This document shows positions 35,924-44,353 of a stretch of DNA of 64,000 nt, in pieces; the first letter of the stretch is position 1, and each line of letters starts with the position of its first letter. The position numbers and the translations under genes are program-made. This DNA is from a virus: positions 23,045 to 87,044 of IMG/VR virus record IMGVR_UViG_3300043464_001162. One strand, written 5' to 3'. The notes beneath the pieces are model-generated. The model saw nothing but the letters and a program-made list of their open reading frames with translations, made no database searches and had not been told where the DNA came from.

Positions 35924-36466
35924 ATGAGTACACCACAATTTTCACCATATAAGGATGAATTAACAAAAGCAATGACATTCCTTGCAGAAAAGGAAGATAC
36001 AATTTTTATAGGTCAACAAATAGTTTACGCGGGAAATCCAATGAGCACAACCTTAACGGAAGTACCAAAGGAAAAAATGATTGAAGTTCCTGTTATGGAA
36101 GAAACACAAATGGGTATGAGTTTAGGACTTGCAATGACCGGTAAATCGGTTATTACATTTTATCCTCGTTGGGACTTTTTAGTATCAGCTGCAAACCAAT
36201 TAATAAACCATGCTGACAAATTTGAACATATGACTGATAAAAAAGTTAATATTATCATTAGAGTTGGAGTAGGAAGTAAAGACCCATTAGACCCAGGTAT
36301 CCAACATAGAAACGATTATACACAAGAATTTAAATCTATATTGCAATTCACAAAAGTACATGAATTAAAATCTTATGAAGATATTTATAACATATACACA
36401 AATGCTTATAACGAAGGTGGTGTTCATATTATTGTTGAATGGCCTGAATTATATTATAAAAATTAA
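35924..36466 (+). CDS. Thiamine-diphosphate enzyme, pyrimidine-binding half (E1-beta-like)
   Basis: A 180-residue protein equal to the pyrimidine-binding domain of E1-beta or transketolase. EVPVMEETQMGMSLGLAMTG carries the conserved Glu that activates thiamine, and TFYPRWDFLVSAANQLINH and QHRNDYTQEF follow the E1-beta pattern. The C-terminal transketolase domain is absent. Its natural partner is the PP-domain protein encoded at 26377, about 9 kb upstream, which lacks this domain. The intervening genes are sugar enzymes, so the complex may transfer a two-carbon or acyl unit in sugar synthesis. Confidence 0.72.
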   Translation: MSTPQFSPYKDELTKAMTFLAEKEDTIFIGQQIVYAGNPMSTTLTEVPKEKMIEVPVMEETQMGMSLGLAMTGKSVITFYPRWDFLVSAANQLINHADKFEHMTDKKVNIIIRVGVGSKDPLDPGIQHRNDYTQEFKSILQFTKVHELKSYEDIYNIYTNAYNEGGVHIIVEWPELYYKN

Positions 36467-36469
36467 ATT

Positions 36470-36598
36470 ATGATAAAAAAATTACCTATTATTTCTTTTT
36501 TTGTAAAATGGTATGAAAATTACAAAATGAAAAAGAAATTAAAGAAAAAACTAGAAGAACTTAAAAAAAGAGACCCATTTATTTATAAAAGTTTTTAA
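36470..36598 (+). CDS. Very small basic protein
   Basis: A 42-residue frame, ATG at 36470 to TAA at 36598, filling the gap between two tightly packed genes. It begins MIKKLPIISFFVKWYENYKM and continues with a strongly basic, helical Lys-rich stretch and RDPFIYKSF. The first ~15 residues are hydrophobic enough for a membrane-associated helix. The stop is directly followed by the ATG of the next gene. Coding status is supported only by position and fit; function unknown. Confidence 0.45.
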   Translation: MIKKLPIISFFVKWYENYKMKKKLKKKLEELKKRDPFIYKSF

Positions 36599-38020
36599 AT
36601 GAATAGAATAGTACTTGGGTATGATGTTATGACATATAATGGTGAACAACCAAATTGTCAAAACCCAAAATTTTTGAGCACAATCCATACCGCATCTGAT
36701 TTTTATTTTTCTGACTCTTTAGAGTTTTTCTCAAAAAGATGGAATAATGAATGGGCCCTATATAATAGTAATCTATATAATAATTTTGCCGAAAAAAAAT
36801 CAATATATGAGATAAAGCAAGATGCGAAAAAAAATCTAAATTATAGTTGGTTTTATATCGTAGAACCCTTTTCAAATTTGGAAAATTTCTTTGGCAATGG
36901 TTCTTTCTATAAAGATTTTTCTTTAAATGGTATTTCAAAAGTTGCATTAGACGAAATAATAAATGGAAATGGTAATTTACTTATAAACTATATAATAGAT
37001 GGAGGAACTGCATTTAGAGTAGAAAATTTCCAAAAAATTATAAATTATACAAAAGAAAACAATATACCAGATAATAAAGTATATTTTGTTTTTGCAGATT
37101 TTAAGTTAAAAGAAAATTTAGAAAAATTAGGAGCAAATTATAATGTAATTGATTATAGTTACAATATGATTGCAAAGTCTCAAGAATTTAATAATACAAT
37201 CAATATACCAAATTATTCATATTGGGGAAAGGGTTCTTATGAACCACAATTTGGTACGATAGAGAATTCATATTCATCAGTTGCAACTTCCGAAGAATTT
37301 TTGGAAAGTATTGGAAAGGATAAAAAAGATTTCCTATTATTAAATAGACATTGGAAATTACATAGATTATTTTTATTAAGCCAATTACATAAATTGGGAC
37401 TTGAAAAAAGCTTAGTTTCTTGGGATAACAAATTTGCATATCAATTGCAAAGAGAAGCTTTTTTACAATATGATAATAACGAAGAATTTTTAAAATTAAT
37501 CACAGAAACTTCATCATTGTTGGATATTCATGATTTAACAAAAATAGCAGGATTTGGATTTGAAAATAAAGACATATATTTAAACACATATTTAAGTATA
37601 GTAACGGAATCTGTCTTTTTGCAAGAAGATATTAATTTCCCAAGTGGATATCTTTCTGAAAAAATATGGAAACCAATTGGCCATTGCCAACCATTCATTT
37701 TAGCAGGGCCATCAAAATCATTACAACATATTAAAGAGAGATTTGGTTATAAAACATTTCATCCATACATTGATGAAAGTTATGATTTAGTTGAAGATGA
37801 TATGGAAAGACTTTATTTAATTCAAATAGAAATAGATAAATTTTCAAATAAATCAAAAGAAGAAAAAGACCAATTTTTAAATGATGTAAAAGACATTTGT
37901 GTTTATAATCAAAATTTATTTTTACAATATGGTCGTAATAGTTGGAAGTCATCATCAGAAAATACTGAAATGGAAAAAATCATAAATTTTTTAATGGATG
38001 GTAAAAAGAGTTTAATTTAG
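36599..38020 (+). CDS. Putative glycosyltransferase-like protein, EKxxKP family
   Basis: A 473-residue protein and the closest paralogue of the 29654 product. Near residue 352 it has LSEKIWKPIGHCQPFILAGP, followed by KERFGYKTFHPYIDESYD and a helical tail. LLNRHWKLHRLFLLSQLHKL and ASSL-type helices precede it. The strand IVTESVFLQ before the EK motif again suggests a GT10-like donor site. It is the last gene of the accessory island, followed after 13 bp by a promoter box and the ligase/NMNAT fusion gene. Confidence 0.45.
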   Translation: MNRIVLGYDVMTYNGEQPNCQNPKFLSTIHTASDFYFSDSLEFFSKRWNNEWALYNSNLYNNFAEKKSIYEIKQDAKKNLNYSWFYIVEPFSNLENFFGNGSFYKDFSLNGISKVALDEIINGNGNLLINYIIDGGTAFRVENFQKIINYTKENNIPDNKVYFVFADFKLKENLEKLGANYNVIDYSYNMIAKSQEFNNTINIPNYSYWGKGSYEPQFGTIENSYSSVATSEEFLESIGKDKKDFLLLNRHWKLHRLFLLSQLHKLGLEKSLVSWDNKFAYQLQREAFLQYDNNEEFLKLITETSSLLDIHDLTKIAGFGFENKDIYLNTYLSIVTESVFLQEDINFPSGYLSEKIWKPIGHCQPFILAGPSKSLQHIKERFGYKTFHPYIDESYDLVEDDMERLYLIQIEIDKFSNKSKEEKDQFLNDVKDICVYNQNLFLQYGRNSWKSSSENTEMEKIINFLMDGKKSLI

Positions 38021-38021
38021 G

Positions 38022-38030
38022 ATATTTATA
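38022..38030 (+). promoter_or_regulatory. ATATTTATA box before the ligase/NMNAT gene
   Basis: Exact ATATTTATA one base after the stop codon of the island's last gene and 3 nt before the ATG at 38034. If transcription starts several bases after the box, translation probably begins at a later ATG (38052 or 38055, giving MMGLPAGY or MGLPAGY). Confidence 0.45.
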
Positions 38031-38033
38031 GGT

Positions 38034-40286
38034 ATGAATTCAGAAAATACTATGATGGGATTGCCGGCAGGATATCCATCTAAATCACAAGTTGATAAAA
38101 TAGAAAAGAAAAATAAAGAAATTCGTAAAAAATCAGATACGGATTCCGAATATGTCTACAATATTGTGGATGAAATTACGGATGATGTAAATAATTTTAT
38201 AGATGAATATTTCGACCTACCCTTAAACGAATCATTACTTTTGGAAGGTGGTGCAGCGGGTCACTTAGCACATCCGTTTGAAGATGGTGATTTGACATTC
38301 AACGACATGAAGGAAATGATAAAGAGGGGGCTAGTAGGTGGGTTGGATAAGGAAGCACCTGTTACTGAAAAATTAGACGGACAAAACATAGCATTCAGTT
38401 TTAAAGATGGTAAAATTATATTTGGTAGAAATAAAGGACATGTTAGAGATGGTGGTAAAAATGCATTAGATGTAAAAGGTATAACACAACAATTTGCAGG
38501 AAGAGGTGGCATTGAAAAGGCATTCGTTGGAGCTGCAGAAGATTTACAAAGTGCAATTTCAAAATTAACACCACAACAAACTAAGAATATGTTTAAAAAT
38601 GGTTCCAAATTTATGAGTTTGGAAATCATATTACCAGATACTCAAAATGTAATCCCATATGGTAAGAGTGTATTAGTAATGCATGGTACTATTGAATATA
38701 ACAAAGAAGGTGAACAAATAAATCGTTCCTCTACTGATGGTGAAGAATTTGCACAAGCAGTTCAAAAAGTAGGTGCAGATAAACAAAAAACATTTGGAAT
38801 AGAAGGCCCAAAAGTAATAGCATTTAGTGATGCAGAAAGTTTGAAATATGCAAAACTGGCAAAAGAATACAATTCTAACTTAAATGATATTGCAAAACAA
38901 TATGGTCTAAATAGTAAATCTAAATTAGAAGACTATCGTAATAAATGGTGGCAGAGAAAAATAGATAGTGAAAACAAAGAATCAAATCTTAATCTTTCTC
39001 CTAAAGAAAAAAAAGGTTTAGTAAATAGATGGGCAAATGGTGATAAAACTTTTGGTGTAAAATCTTTTGATGATAATACTAAATCGGATTGGTTCAGAAA
39101 CTTTGAAACAAACGAATTACAACAATCTCAAAAAGAAATGATTAAACCTATTGAGAATATATTTCTTAATGCAGGTGCACAAACATTAAAACGAGTTAGT
39201 AATTTTTTATCAACCAATAGTCCAACTGCAGCTAAAGAATTAAAAAGAGATACACTTACTGCAATAAAAGCTATTAGAGATAGTAAAGACCCAGATAAGA
39301 TTGCAAAACTTCAAAAAGAATTAGAAAGATTGGATAGTATTGGATTGGATAATTTAGTACCATCGGAAGGTGTAGTTTTTATGTATAATGGAAATCCATA
39401 TAAATACACAGGAACTTTTGCACCTATAAACCAAATTCAAGGAACTTTCAAATTTGATAAACCTGCAAAAAAAGAAGATAAGGTAGAGAAAAACGAAATA
39501 GCAATTTTCTCAGGTAGATTCCAACCATTTCATGCAGGACATTATAGTATCTATAAATCATTAGTTGACAAATTTGGTAAAGATAATGTTTATATATCAT
39601 CATCGAATATAACTGACCCTGTTAAATCTCCTTTTCCATTTAAAGATAAAAAGGCAATAATGAATAAAATGTTTGGTATTCCAACAAGCAAAATTGTTCA
39701 GGTTAAAAATCCATATTCACCAGCTGAAATACTAAGTAAATACCCAGAGGATACAAAATATGTAACTGCAGTATCCGAAAAGGATGCAGAAAGATTGGAA
39801 ATGGGTGGTAAATATTTCAAAAACTATGATAAAGTTCCTGACAATAAAAAGAAAGGATATGAAGATGAGGGATATTATATAATTGCACCTGAAATGCAAT
39901 TAAAAGTAAATAGAAAAAATATAAGTGGTACACAATTAAGAGCTACTTTTGGAAATGATTTATTAACTACAAAAGAAAAGAAAGATATATTTAATCAAGT
40001 TTATCCAAAATTTGACAAAGATGTTTTTGCAAATATAGTAGCTACAACCAAAAAAGCAGAAGCATTAAAAAAATCAAAACAAGTTACCAAAGATACAGCT
40101 TTAAAATCAAAATTAAAATCATTAGACCCTAAAACTAAAAAGAAAGTACAAAAAGCTTTACAAACTAAAATTAAAAATCCTGTTACTGGAAATACAATAT
40201 TAGTTAAATCTGCATTAAAATATGATGATAGTCAATCGGTAAAAAAACTTGCAGTTGGTCTAATAAAACAAGCTATGAAAAAATAA
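38034..40286 (+). CDS. Ligase-fold nucleotidyltransferase fused to NMNAT-like adenylyltransferase
   Basis: A 750-residue two-domain protein. N-terminal half: ligase-superfamily motifs EKLDGQN with candidate adenylated K113 (KxDG), FMSLEIILP, then EGVVF at 445 and YKYTG. C-terminal half: the nucleotidylyltransferase motif GRFQPFHAGH (about 493-502) and the NMNAT/NadR-type ISGTQLRA (about 630). The tail is Lys-rich. The C-terminal half should make NAD from NMN and ATP or activate a related nucleotide; the N-terminal half may be an RNA-ligase-like enzyme. The start may be 38052. It lies between the glycan island and the packaging genes. Confidence 0.75.
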   Translation: MNSENTMMGLPAGYPSKSQVDKIEKKNKEIRKKSDTDSEYVYNIVDEITDDVNNFIDEYFDLPLNESLLLEGGAAGHLAHPFEDGDLTFNDMKEMIKRGLVGGLDKEAPVTEKLDGQNIAFSFKDGKIIFGRNKGHVRDGGKNALDVKGITQQFAGRGGIEKAFVGAAEDLQSAISKLTPQQTKNMFKNGSKFMSLEIILPDTQNVIPYGKSVLVMHGTIEYNKEGEQINRSSTDGEEFAQAVQKVGADKQKTFGIEGPKVIAFSDAESLKYAKLAKEYNSNLNDIAKQYGLNSKSKLEDYRNKWWQRKIDSENKESNLNLSPKEKKGLVNRWANGDKTFGVKSFDDNTKSDWFRNFETNELQQSQKEMIKPIENIFLNAGAQTLKRVSNFLSTNSPTAAKELKRDTLTAIKAIRDSKDPDKIAKLQKELERLDSIGLDNLVPSEGVVFMYNGNPYKYTGTFAPINQIQGTFKFDKPAKKEDKVEKNEIAIFSGRFQPFHAGHYSIYKSLVDKFGKDNVYISSSNITDPVKSPFPFKDKKAIMNKMFGIPTSKIVQVKNPYSPAEILSKYPEDTKYVTAVSEKDAERLEMGGKYFKNYDKVPDNKKKGYEDEGYYIIAPEMQLKVNRKNISGTQLRATFGNDLLTTKEKKDIFNQVYPKFDKDVFANIVATTKKAEALKKSKQVTKDTALKSKLKSLDPKTKKKVQKALQTKIKNPVTGNTILVKSALKYDDSQSVKKLAVGLIKQAMKK

Positions 40287-40353
40287 AAAATTATTTTTGA
40301 TAGATTATTTTGATATATATAATATAAAGAAACAGTTATAAAAGTATAGAAAT

Positions 40354-41022
40354 ATGGCAAAAAGAAAAAGTTTTGATGAGAAATCAAAAGGGATGCACAA
40401 ATCTCGTAAACTCATCATAGACACGGTTTTTGGAAGAACGGATAATAATCAAACTCATTTTGGTTATGAAGGTGAGGTTGAACAAAAAAGAGAAGTAGGT
40501 GAAAGATGGGTTGACAACGATGGTAAAGAGTGGGAACAAAAAGAAGGTTTCAAAGTTGCAGTCACTCAAATGGACGATGTTAGACAATTTTTACAAAAGC
40601 TGAGTACATGTTCAGTTGAAGATTGTAAAACAGAAACATATAGTTCTGCAGACAAAAAACTAATTCGTAAAACAGGAATGTGTATAGTTTGTCTTGCAAA
40701 ATTTGAACAAGGTTTAAAACAAGATGGAACATATCCTTTCTATGAAGATTATAAGATAACAAGAAATAAACTTGCTTATGTTAGAGAATTGAAAGATAGA
40801 TATGAAGAAGCTTTGGGTGGTATTAAAAAACAAATGGAAATTATCACCGAAGATGGTAGAACCGAAACTTGGACATGGGATGTGGATATTGAAAAAGTAA
40901 AACAAGATTTAAAAAAAGATATAGATGGTGCATATGATGCCATTGAATTATTAATAGAAAGAAAAAGGTTATTAGAAGAAAAATTGGTTGAGTTAAATCA
41001 TCCAGAATTAATTAAAAAATAA
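40354..41022 (+). CDS. Hypothetical protein with cysteine cluster and C-terminal coiled coil
   Basis: A 222-residue protein, not recognised. CSVEDCKTETY and GMCIVCLAKF provide two Cys pairs about 30 residues apart that could bind zinc. The C-terminal ~90 residues are helical and Lys/Glu-rich (IELLIERKRLLEEKLVEL). It lies two genes upstream of the large terminase, where a small terminase (T4 gp16) would be expected, and the coiled coil fits that idea, but there is no direct sequence evidence. The leader (40287-40353) lacks a box but has two TTATTTT(T)GAT repeats. Confidence 0.4.
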   Translation: MAKRKSFDEKSKGMHKSRKLIIDTVFGRTDNNQTHFGYEGEVEQKREVGERWVDNDGKEWEQKEGFKVAVTQMDDVRQFLQKLSTCSVEDCKTETYSSADKKLIRKTGMCIVCLAKFEQGLKQDGTYPFYEDYKITRNKLAYVRELKDRYEEALGGIKKQMEIITEDGRTETWTWDVDIEKVKQDLKKDIDGAYDAIELLIERKRLLEEKLVELNHPELIKK

Positions 41023-41027
41023 AAATT

Positions 41028-41675
41028 ATGAAAAAATTCTTAAATTTAAAAAACATTGCAATTGCAGTATTAGTAGTAATCGTATTATTAGAGTATTTTA
41101 ACCCAGGTGGAAAGATGCCAGGTAGAACTGTTAGAATTGATGGTAAAAAATACGAAGTTATTAAACATGACATAGATACATTTGAAGTTGTTAAAACCAA
41201 AGTAGTAACTAAAAAAGGTTCGGATATCTATCATGAAACAATTGTAGAAAAGGAAGTAGTAATCCCTGCAATAGTGGATACTCAAGCATTATTAAAAGAT
41301 TATTATTCAAAAGTATTATACAAAGATGTATTAGTATTACCTGATTCATTAGGAACAGTTTCAGTAACAGATACAATCTCACAAAACAAAATCTTAGGTA
41401 GAACTTTCGATGCTAAAGTAAAAGAAAGAACTATTAAAGAAACTATGATTGTTAAAGAATTGCCAAAGACACAAGTATATTATGGTTTCAATGGTGGATT
41501 TAACAAAGCAGATGTTGTATCAAACATAGGTGCAGGTGTTATTGTAAAAACTAAAAAAGATAAAATCTACCAAGTTGGTGTGGGTGTTGCAAATAGAGTA
41601 ACAGACGGAACCAACGGAGCATTGTCACCATATGTTGGTGCTGGTGTATATTGGAAGATTAAATTCAAAAAATAA
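41028..41675 (+). CDS. Membrane-anchored protein with beta-rich C-terminus
   Basis: A 215-residue protein with one N-terminal membrane helix (IAIAVLVVIVLLEYF, residues 10-24) preceded by Lys residues, so the rest should face the periplasm. The middle is charged with many Val/Lys. The C-terminal ~60 residues (VYYGFNGGFNKADVVSNIGA, VGVGVANRV, SPYVGAGVYWKIKF) look like beta strands of an outer-membrane-type barrel or a sandwich. A spanin-like or host-envelope role is possible but unproven. Its stop overlaps the terminase start by 1 bp. Confidence 0.55.
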   Translation: MKKFLNLKNIAIAVLVVIVLLEYFNPGGKMPGRTVRIDGKKYEVIKHDIDTFEVVKTKVVTKKGSDIYHETIVEKEVVIPAIVDTQALLKDYYSKVLYKDVLVLPDSLGTVSVTDTISQNKILGRTFDAKVKERTIKETMIVKELPKTQVYYGFNGGFNKADVVSNIGAGVIVKTKKDKIYQVGVGVANRVTDGTNGALSPYVGAGVYWKIKFKK

Positions 41676-43285
41676 TGGGAGTTCAGGGGCAACCTAAGAA
41701 AACATTAAAAGAGATAATTGCTGAAGAATATCGCAAGTGTGCGTTAGACCCAATTTACTTTATGAAAAAGTATTGTGTCATTCAGCATCCGGTGAGAGGA
41801 AAAATACCCTTTCACCTTTATCCATTCCAGGAGGATTGTTTAACAGACTTCAAAGATAATCGTTTTAACATTATTCTTAAATCTCGTCAGTTGGGTCTAT
41901 CGACTCTATCTGCAGGATTTATTTTATGGAAGATGTTATTCAACCAAGACTTCAATGCGTTGGTAATTGCAACCAAAGTAACTGTTGCAAAGAATCTGGT
42001 AGAGAAGGTAAGAGTTATGCACGACTTACTTCCTATTTGGTTAAGAGATGGTGGTAGTTCATCGGTTGAAGATAACAAACTTTCCCTTAAATTAAAAAAT
42101 GGTTCACAAGTAAAAGCAATCGCAAGTTCTCCAGACGCAGGCCGTTCGGAAGCATTGTCATTGTTAGTTGTGGATGAAGCTGCATTCATTAGAGACATTG
42201 ATGAGATTTGGTTATCTGCACAATCAACCCTATCAACGGGTGGTTCTGCAATTGTATTGTCTACTCCAAATGGTATCGGTAATTGGTTCCATAAAATGTG
42301 GGTAGATGGTGAATCTGGCCAAAACGGATTTAATAATATCAATTTACATTGGACTGTTCACCCTGAAAGAAATCAGGCATGGAGAGATGAACAAACTCGT
42401 ATCTTAGGAGTAAAAGGTGCAGCACAAGAATGTGATTGTGACTTTGTTGGTTCTGGTGATACGGTATTTGAACCTGCATTACTGACTTGGTATAAGGACA
42501 CATATGTAATGGAACCTGTTGAAAAGAGAGGGTTTGATAGTAATTTGTGGGTATGGGAACATCCTAATTATAATAGAAGTTATATGATATCTGCCGATGT
42601 CGCTAGAGGTGACGGAGCCGACTATTCTACTGCACAAGTAATTGATATTGAAGATTCTTCACAAGTTGCAGAATATAGAGGTAAAATTGACACAAAAGAT
42701 TTTGGTAATTTCCTTACAGCATTGGCAACGGAATATAATAATGCATTGTTAGTAATTGAAAACTCAAATGTTGGATGGGCATGTATTCAACAGGTAATTG
42801 ATAGAGGATATCCAAATTTATTCTATATGAGTAATGATTTACAATATATAGATACCCAACGACAGATATCAAACAAATATTATAGAGACGAAAGACAAAT
42901 GGTTGCCGGATTTTCAACAACATCTAAAACCCGTCCACTTATCATTTCTGCATTGGACACATATATGAATGATAAAGATATTCTAATTCGTTCAAATAGA
43001 TTGATAGATGAAATGTTTACATTCATTTGGCATAGTGGTAGAGCAGAAGCAATGAAAGGATATAATGATGACCTTATTATGGCATTGGGTATTGGACTAT
43101 GGGTTCGTAATACTGCACTTCGTTTAAAACAAGAGGGAATTGATTTGACAAAAAATATGTTAAACGCAACAACAATTAACTCAAATCAGGGAGTTTATTC
43201 TTCAAATTGGCAAAATCAAACAAATCCATACGAAATGGAAGTTCGTAAGGGAGAAATAGAAAACCTAACTTGGTTACTTAAGTAA
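41675..43285 (+). CDS. Large terminase subunit (gp17-like)
   Basis: A 536-residue packaging motor. ATPase: Walker A-like KSRQLGLST at 69-77 and Walker B LLVVDEAAF near residue 165. Nuclease: an RNase H-fold with the first metal-binding Asp in SADVARGDGADYS (about 305-318) and VIENSNVG. It pumps DNA into the prohead through the portal and cuts the concatemer. The frame is full length for T4-like gp17. It overlaps the membrane-protein gene by one base upstream. A promoter box follows at 43293. Confidence 0.95.
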   Translation: MGVQGQPKKTLKEIIAEEYRKCALDPIYFMKKYCVIQHPVRGKIPFHLYPFQEDCLTDFKDNRFNIILKSRQLGLSTLSAGFILWKMLFNQDFNALVIATKVTVAKNLVEKVRVMHDLLPIWLRDGGSSSVEDNKLSLKLKNGSQVKAIASSPDAGRSEALSLLVVDEAAFIRDIDEIWLSAQSTLSTGGSAIVLSTPNGIGNWFHKMWVDGESGQNGFNNINLHWTVHPERNQAWRDEQTRILGVKGAAQECDCDFVGSGDTVFEPALLTWYKDTYVMEPVEKRGFDSNLWVWEHPNYNRSYMISADVARGDGADYSTAQVIDIEDSSQVAEYRGKIDTKDFGNFLTALATEYNNALLVIENSNVGWACIQQVIDRGYPNLFYMSNDLQYIDTQRQISNKYYRDERQMVAGFSTTSKTRPLIISALDTYMNDKDILIRSNRLIDEMFTFIWHSGRAEAMKGYNDDLIMALGIGLWVRNTALRLKQEGIDLTKNMLNATTINSNQGVYSSNWQNQTNPYEMEVRKGEIENLTWLLK

Positions 43286-43292
43286 TTTTTTT

Positions 43293-43301
43293 ATATTTAT
43301 A
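43293..43301 (+). promoter_or_regulatory. ATATTTATA box after the terminase gene
   Basis: Exact ATATTTATA, 17 nt before the ATG at 43319, in the 33-bp gap after the terminase gene. Same motif as the other proposed promoters. Confidence 0.45.
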
Positions 43302-43318
43302 TGTTGAAACTATCATAA

Positions 43319-44299
43319 ATGAATGAAGATTTAAATAAGTGGTTTAAAGAAAAATGGGTGAACATCGGCAAAAAAGTTGATGGCAAACACCCACCATGTG
43401 GAACTTCAGGAGAAAAAAGTGGTTATGCAAAATGTGTTCCAGCTGCAAAAGCTGCCGGAATGAGTAAAAAAGAAAAAGAATCTGCAACTCATAGAAAAAG
43501 AGCTGCACAAAATAAAGCTGGAAGAGGTGGTAAAGATAGTAGTGGACAAGGTAAAACTCCAATATATGTCTCAACTAAGAAAAACGAAAATATGAATATA
43601 GAAGAAAAACTAAATTTATTTTTAGAAAAGAATTGTCCAACTGACCCTGGTAAATGGGCAGCATCAAAGGCAGCAGCAAAATCTAAATTCGATGTTTATC
43701 CATCTGCATACGCAAATGGTTGGGCATCTAAGAATTACAAAGGTAAAGGTGGTGGATGGAGAAAATGCAATGAAAGTATACAAGAAGCAAATGCATTAGA
43801 TGAATGTTGGGATGGATATAGAGAGATTGGTGGAAAAATGAAAAATGGTAAAATGGTTCCAAATTGTGTTCCTGTAAAAGAGGATATCAATAGTGATGAT
43901 GATGTTAATAATGGTTTAGTTGAACCTGAAGAATATGATGTAGATAATTATGATGATTTTAAAGACTTTATAGAATACATAAAAGAATACAATAAAGAAT
44001 TATCAGAAGCAACTTGTCCTTGTTTAACTGAAGCAGAATATCAAGGTAGAAATGTTCCGTTAGGTAAACCAATGAGAGGTGATGTAAAGAAATTTAAAGT
44101 ATATGTAAAAAACCCTGCAGGTAATGTAGTAAAGGTAAACTTTGGACATGGTGGAACATCTGCAGCGGCTAAGGGTGAGAAAACGATGAAGATAAGAAAA
44201 TCTAACCCAAAGGCGAGAAAATCGTTTAGAGCTAGACACAATTGTGCAAATCCAGGACCAAGAACAAAAGCAAGATATTGGAGTTGTAGAAAATGGTAA
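43319..44299 (+). CDS. Cysteine-rich basic protein with DUF5872- and DUF6321-like segments
   Basis: A 326-residue, very basic, Gly/Cys-rich protein. The N-terminus (KWVNIGKKVDGKHPPCG...GYAKCVPAAKA) is like DUF5872. A second block CPTDPGKWAASKAAAKSKFD...YPSAYANGWASKNYKG recalls DUF6321. The C-terminal SFRARHNCANPGPRTKARYW is a third Cys block. Similar small domains are scattered in marine and T4-like phages without a known role. The charge and position between terminase and portal suggest a DNA-binding or head-internal protein. The family names are recalled, not searched. Confidence 0.6.
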   Translation: MNEDLNKWFKEKWVNIGKKVDGKHPPCGTSGEKSGYAKCVPAAKAAGMSKKEKESATHRKRAAQNKAGRGGKDSSGQGKTPIYVSTKKNENMNIEEKLNLFLEKNCPTDPGKWAASKAAAKSKFDVYPSAYANGWASKNYKGKGGGWRKCNESIQEANALDECWDGYREIGGKMKNGKMVPNCVPVKEDINSDDDVNNGLVEPEEYDVDNYDDFKDFIEYIKEYNKELSEATCPCLTEAEYQGRNVPLGKPMRGDVKKFKVYVKNPAGNVVKVNFGHGGTSAAAKGEKTMKIRKSNPKARKSFRARHNCANPGPRTKARYWSCRKW

Positions 44300-44325
44300 A
44301 TTTGGAAAAGTGGAAAATTTTTCAT

Positions 44326-44334
44326 ATATTTAGA
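44326..44334 (+). promoter_or_regulatory. Variant box ATATTTAGA before the portal gene
   Basis: One mismatch from the consensus box, 19 nt before the ATG at 44354. The 54-bp gap also holds an A/T-only weak hairpin that is not a convincing terminator. Confidence 0.3.
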
Positions 44335-44353
44335 AAAATAGAATTATATAAAA

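Noticed and set aside
38261-38629. 122-residue minus-strand frame
   Set aside because: Antisense to the conserved ligase-fold motifs of the 38034 gene; no family features.
41887-42342. 151-residue minus-strand frame
   Set aside because: Antisense to the terminase ATPase domain; a by-product of its codon use.
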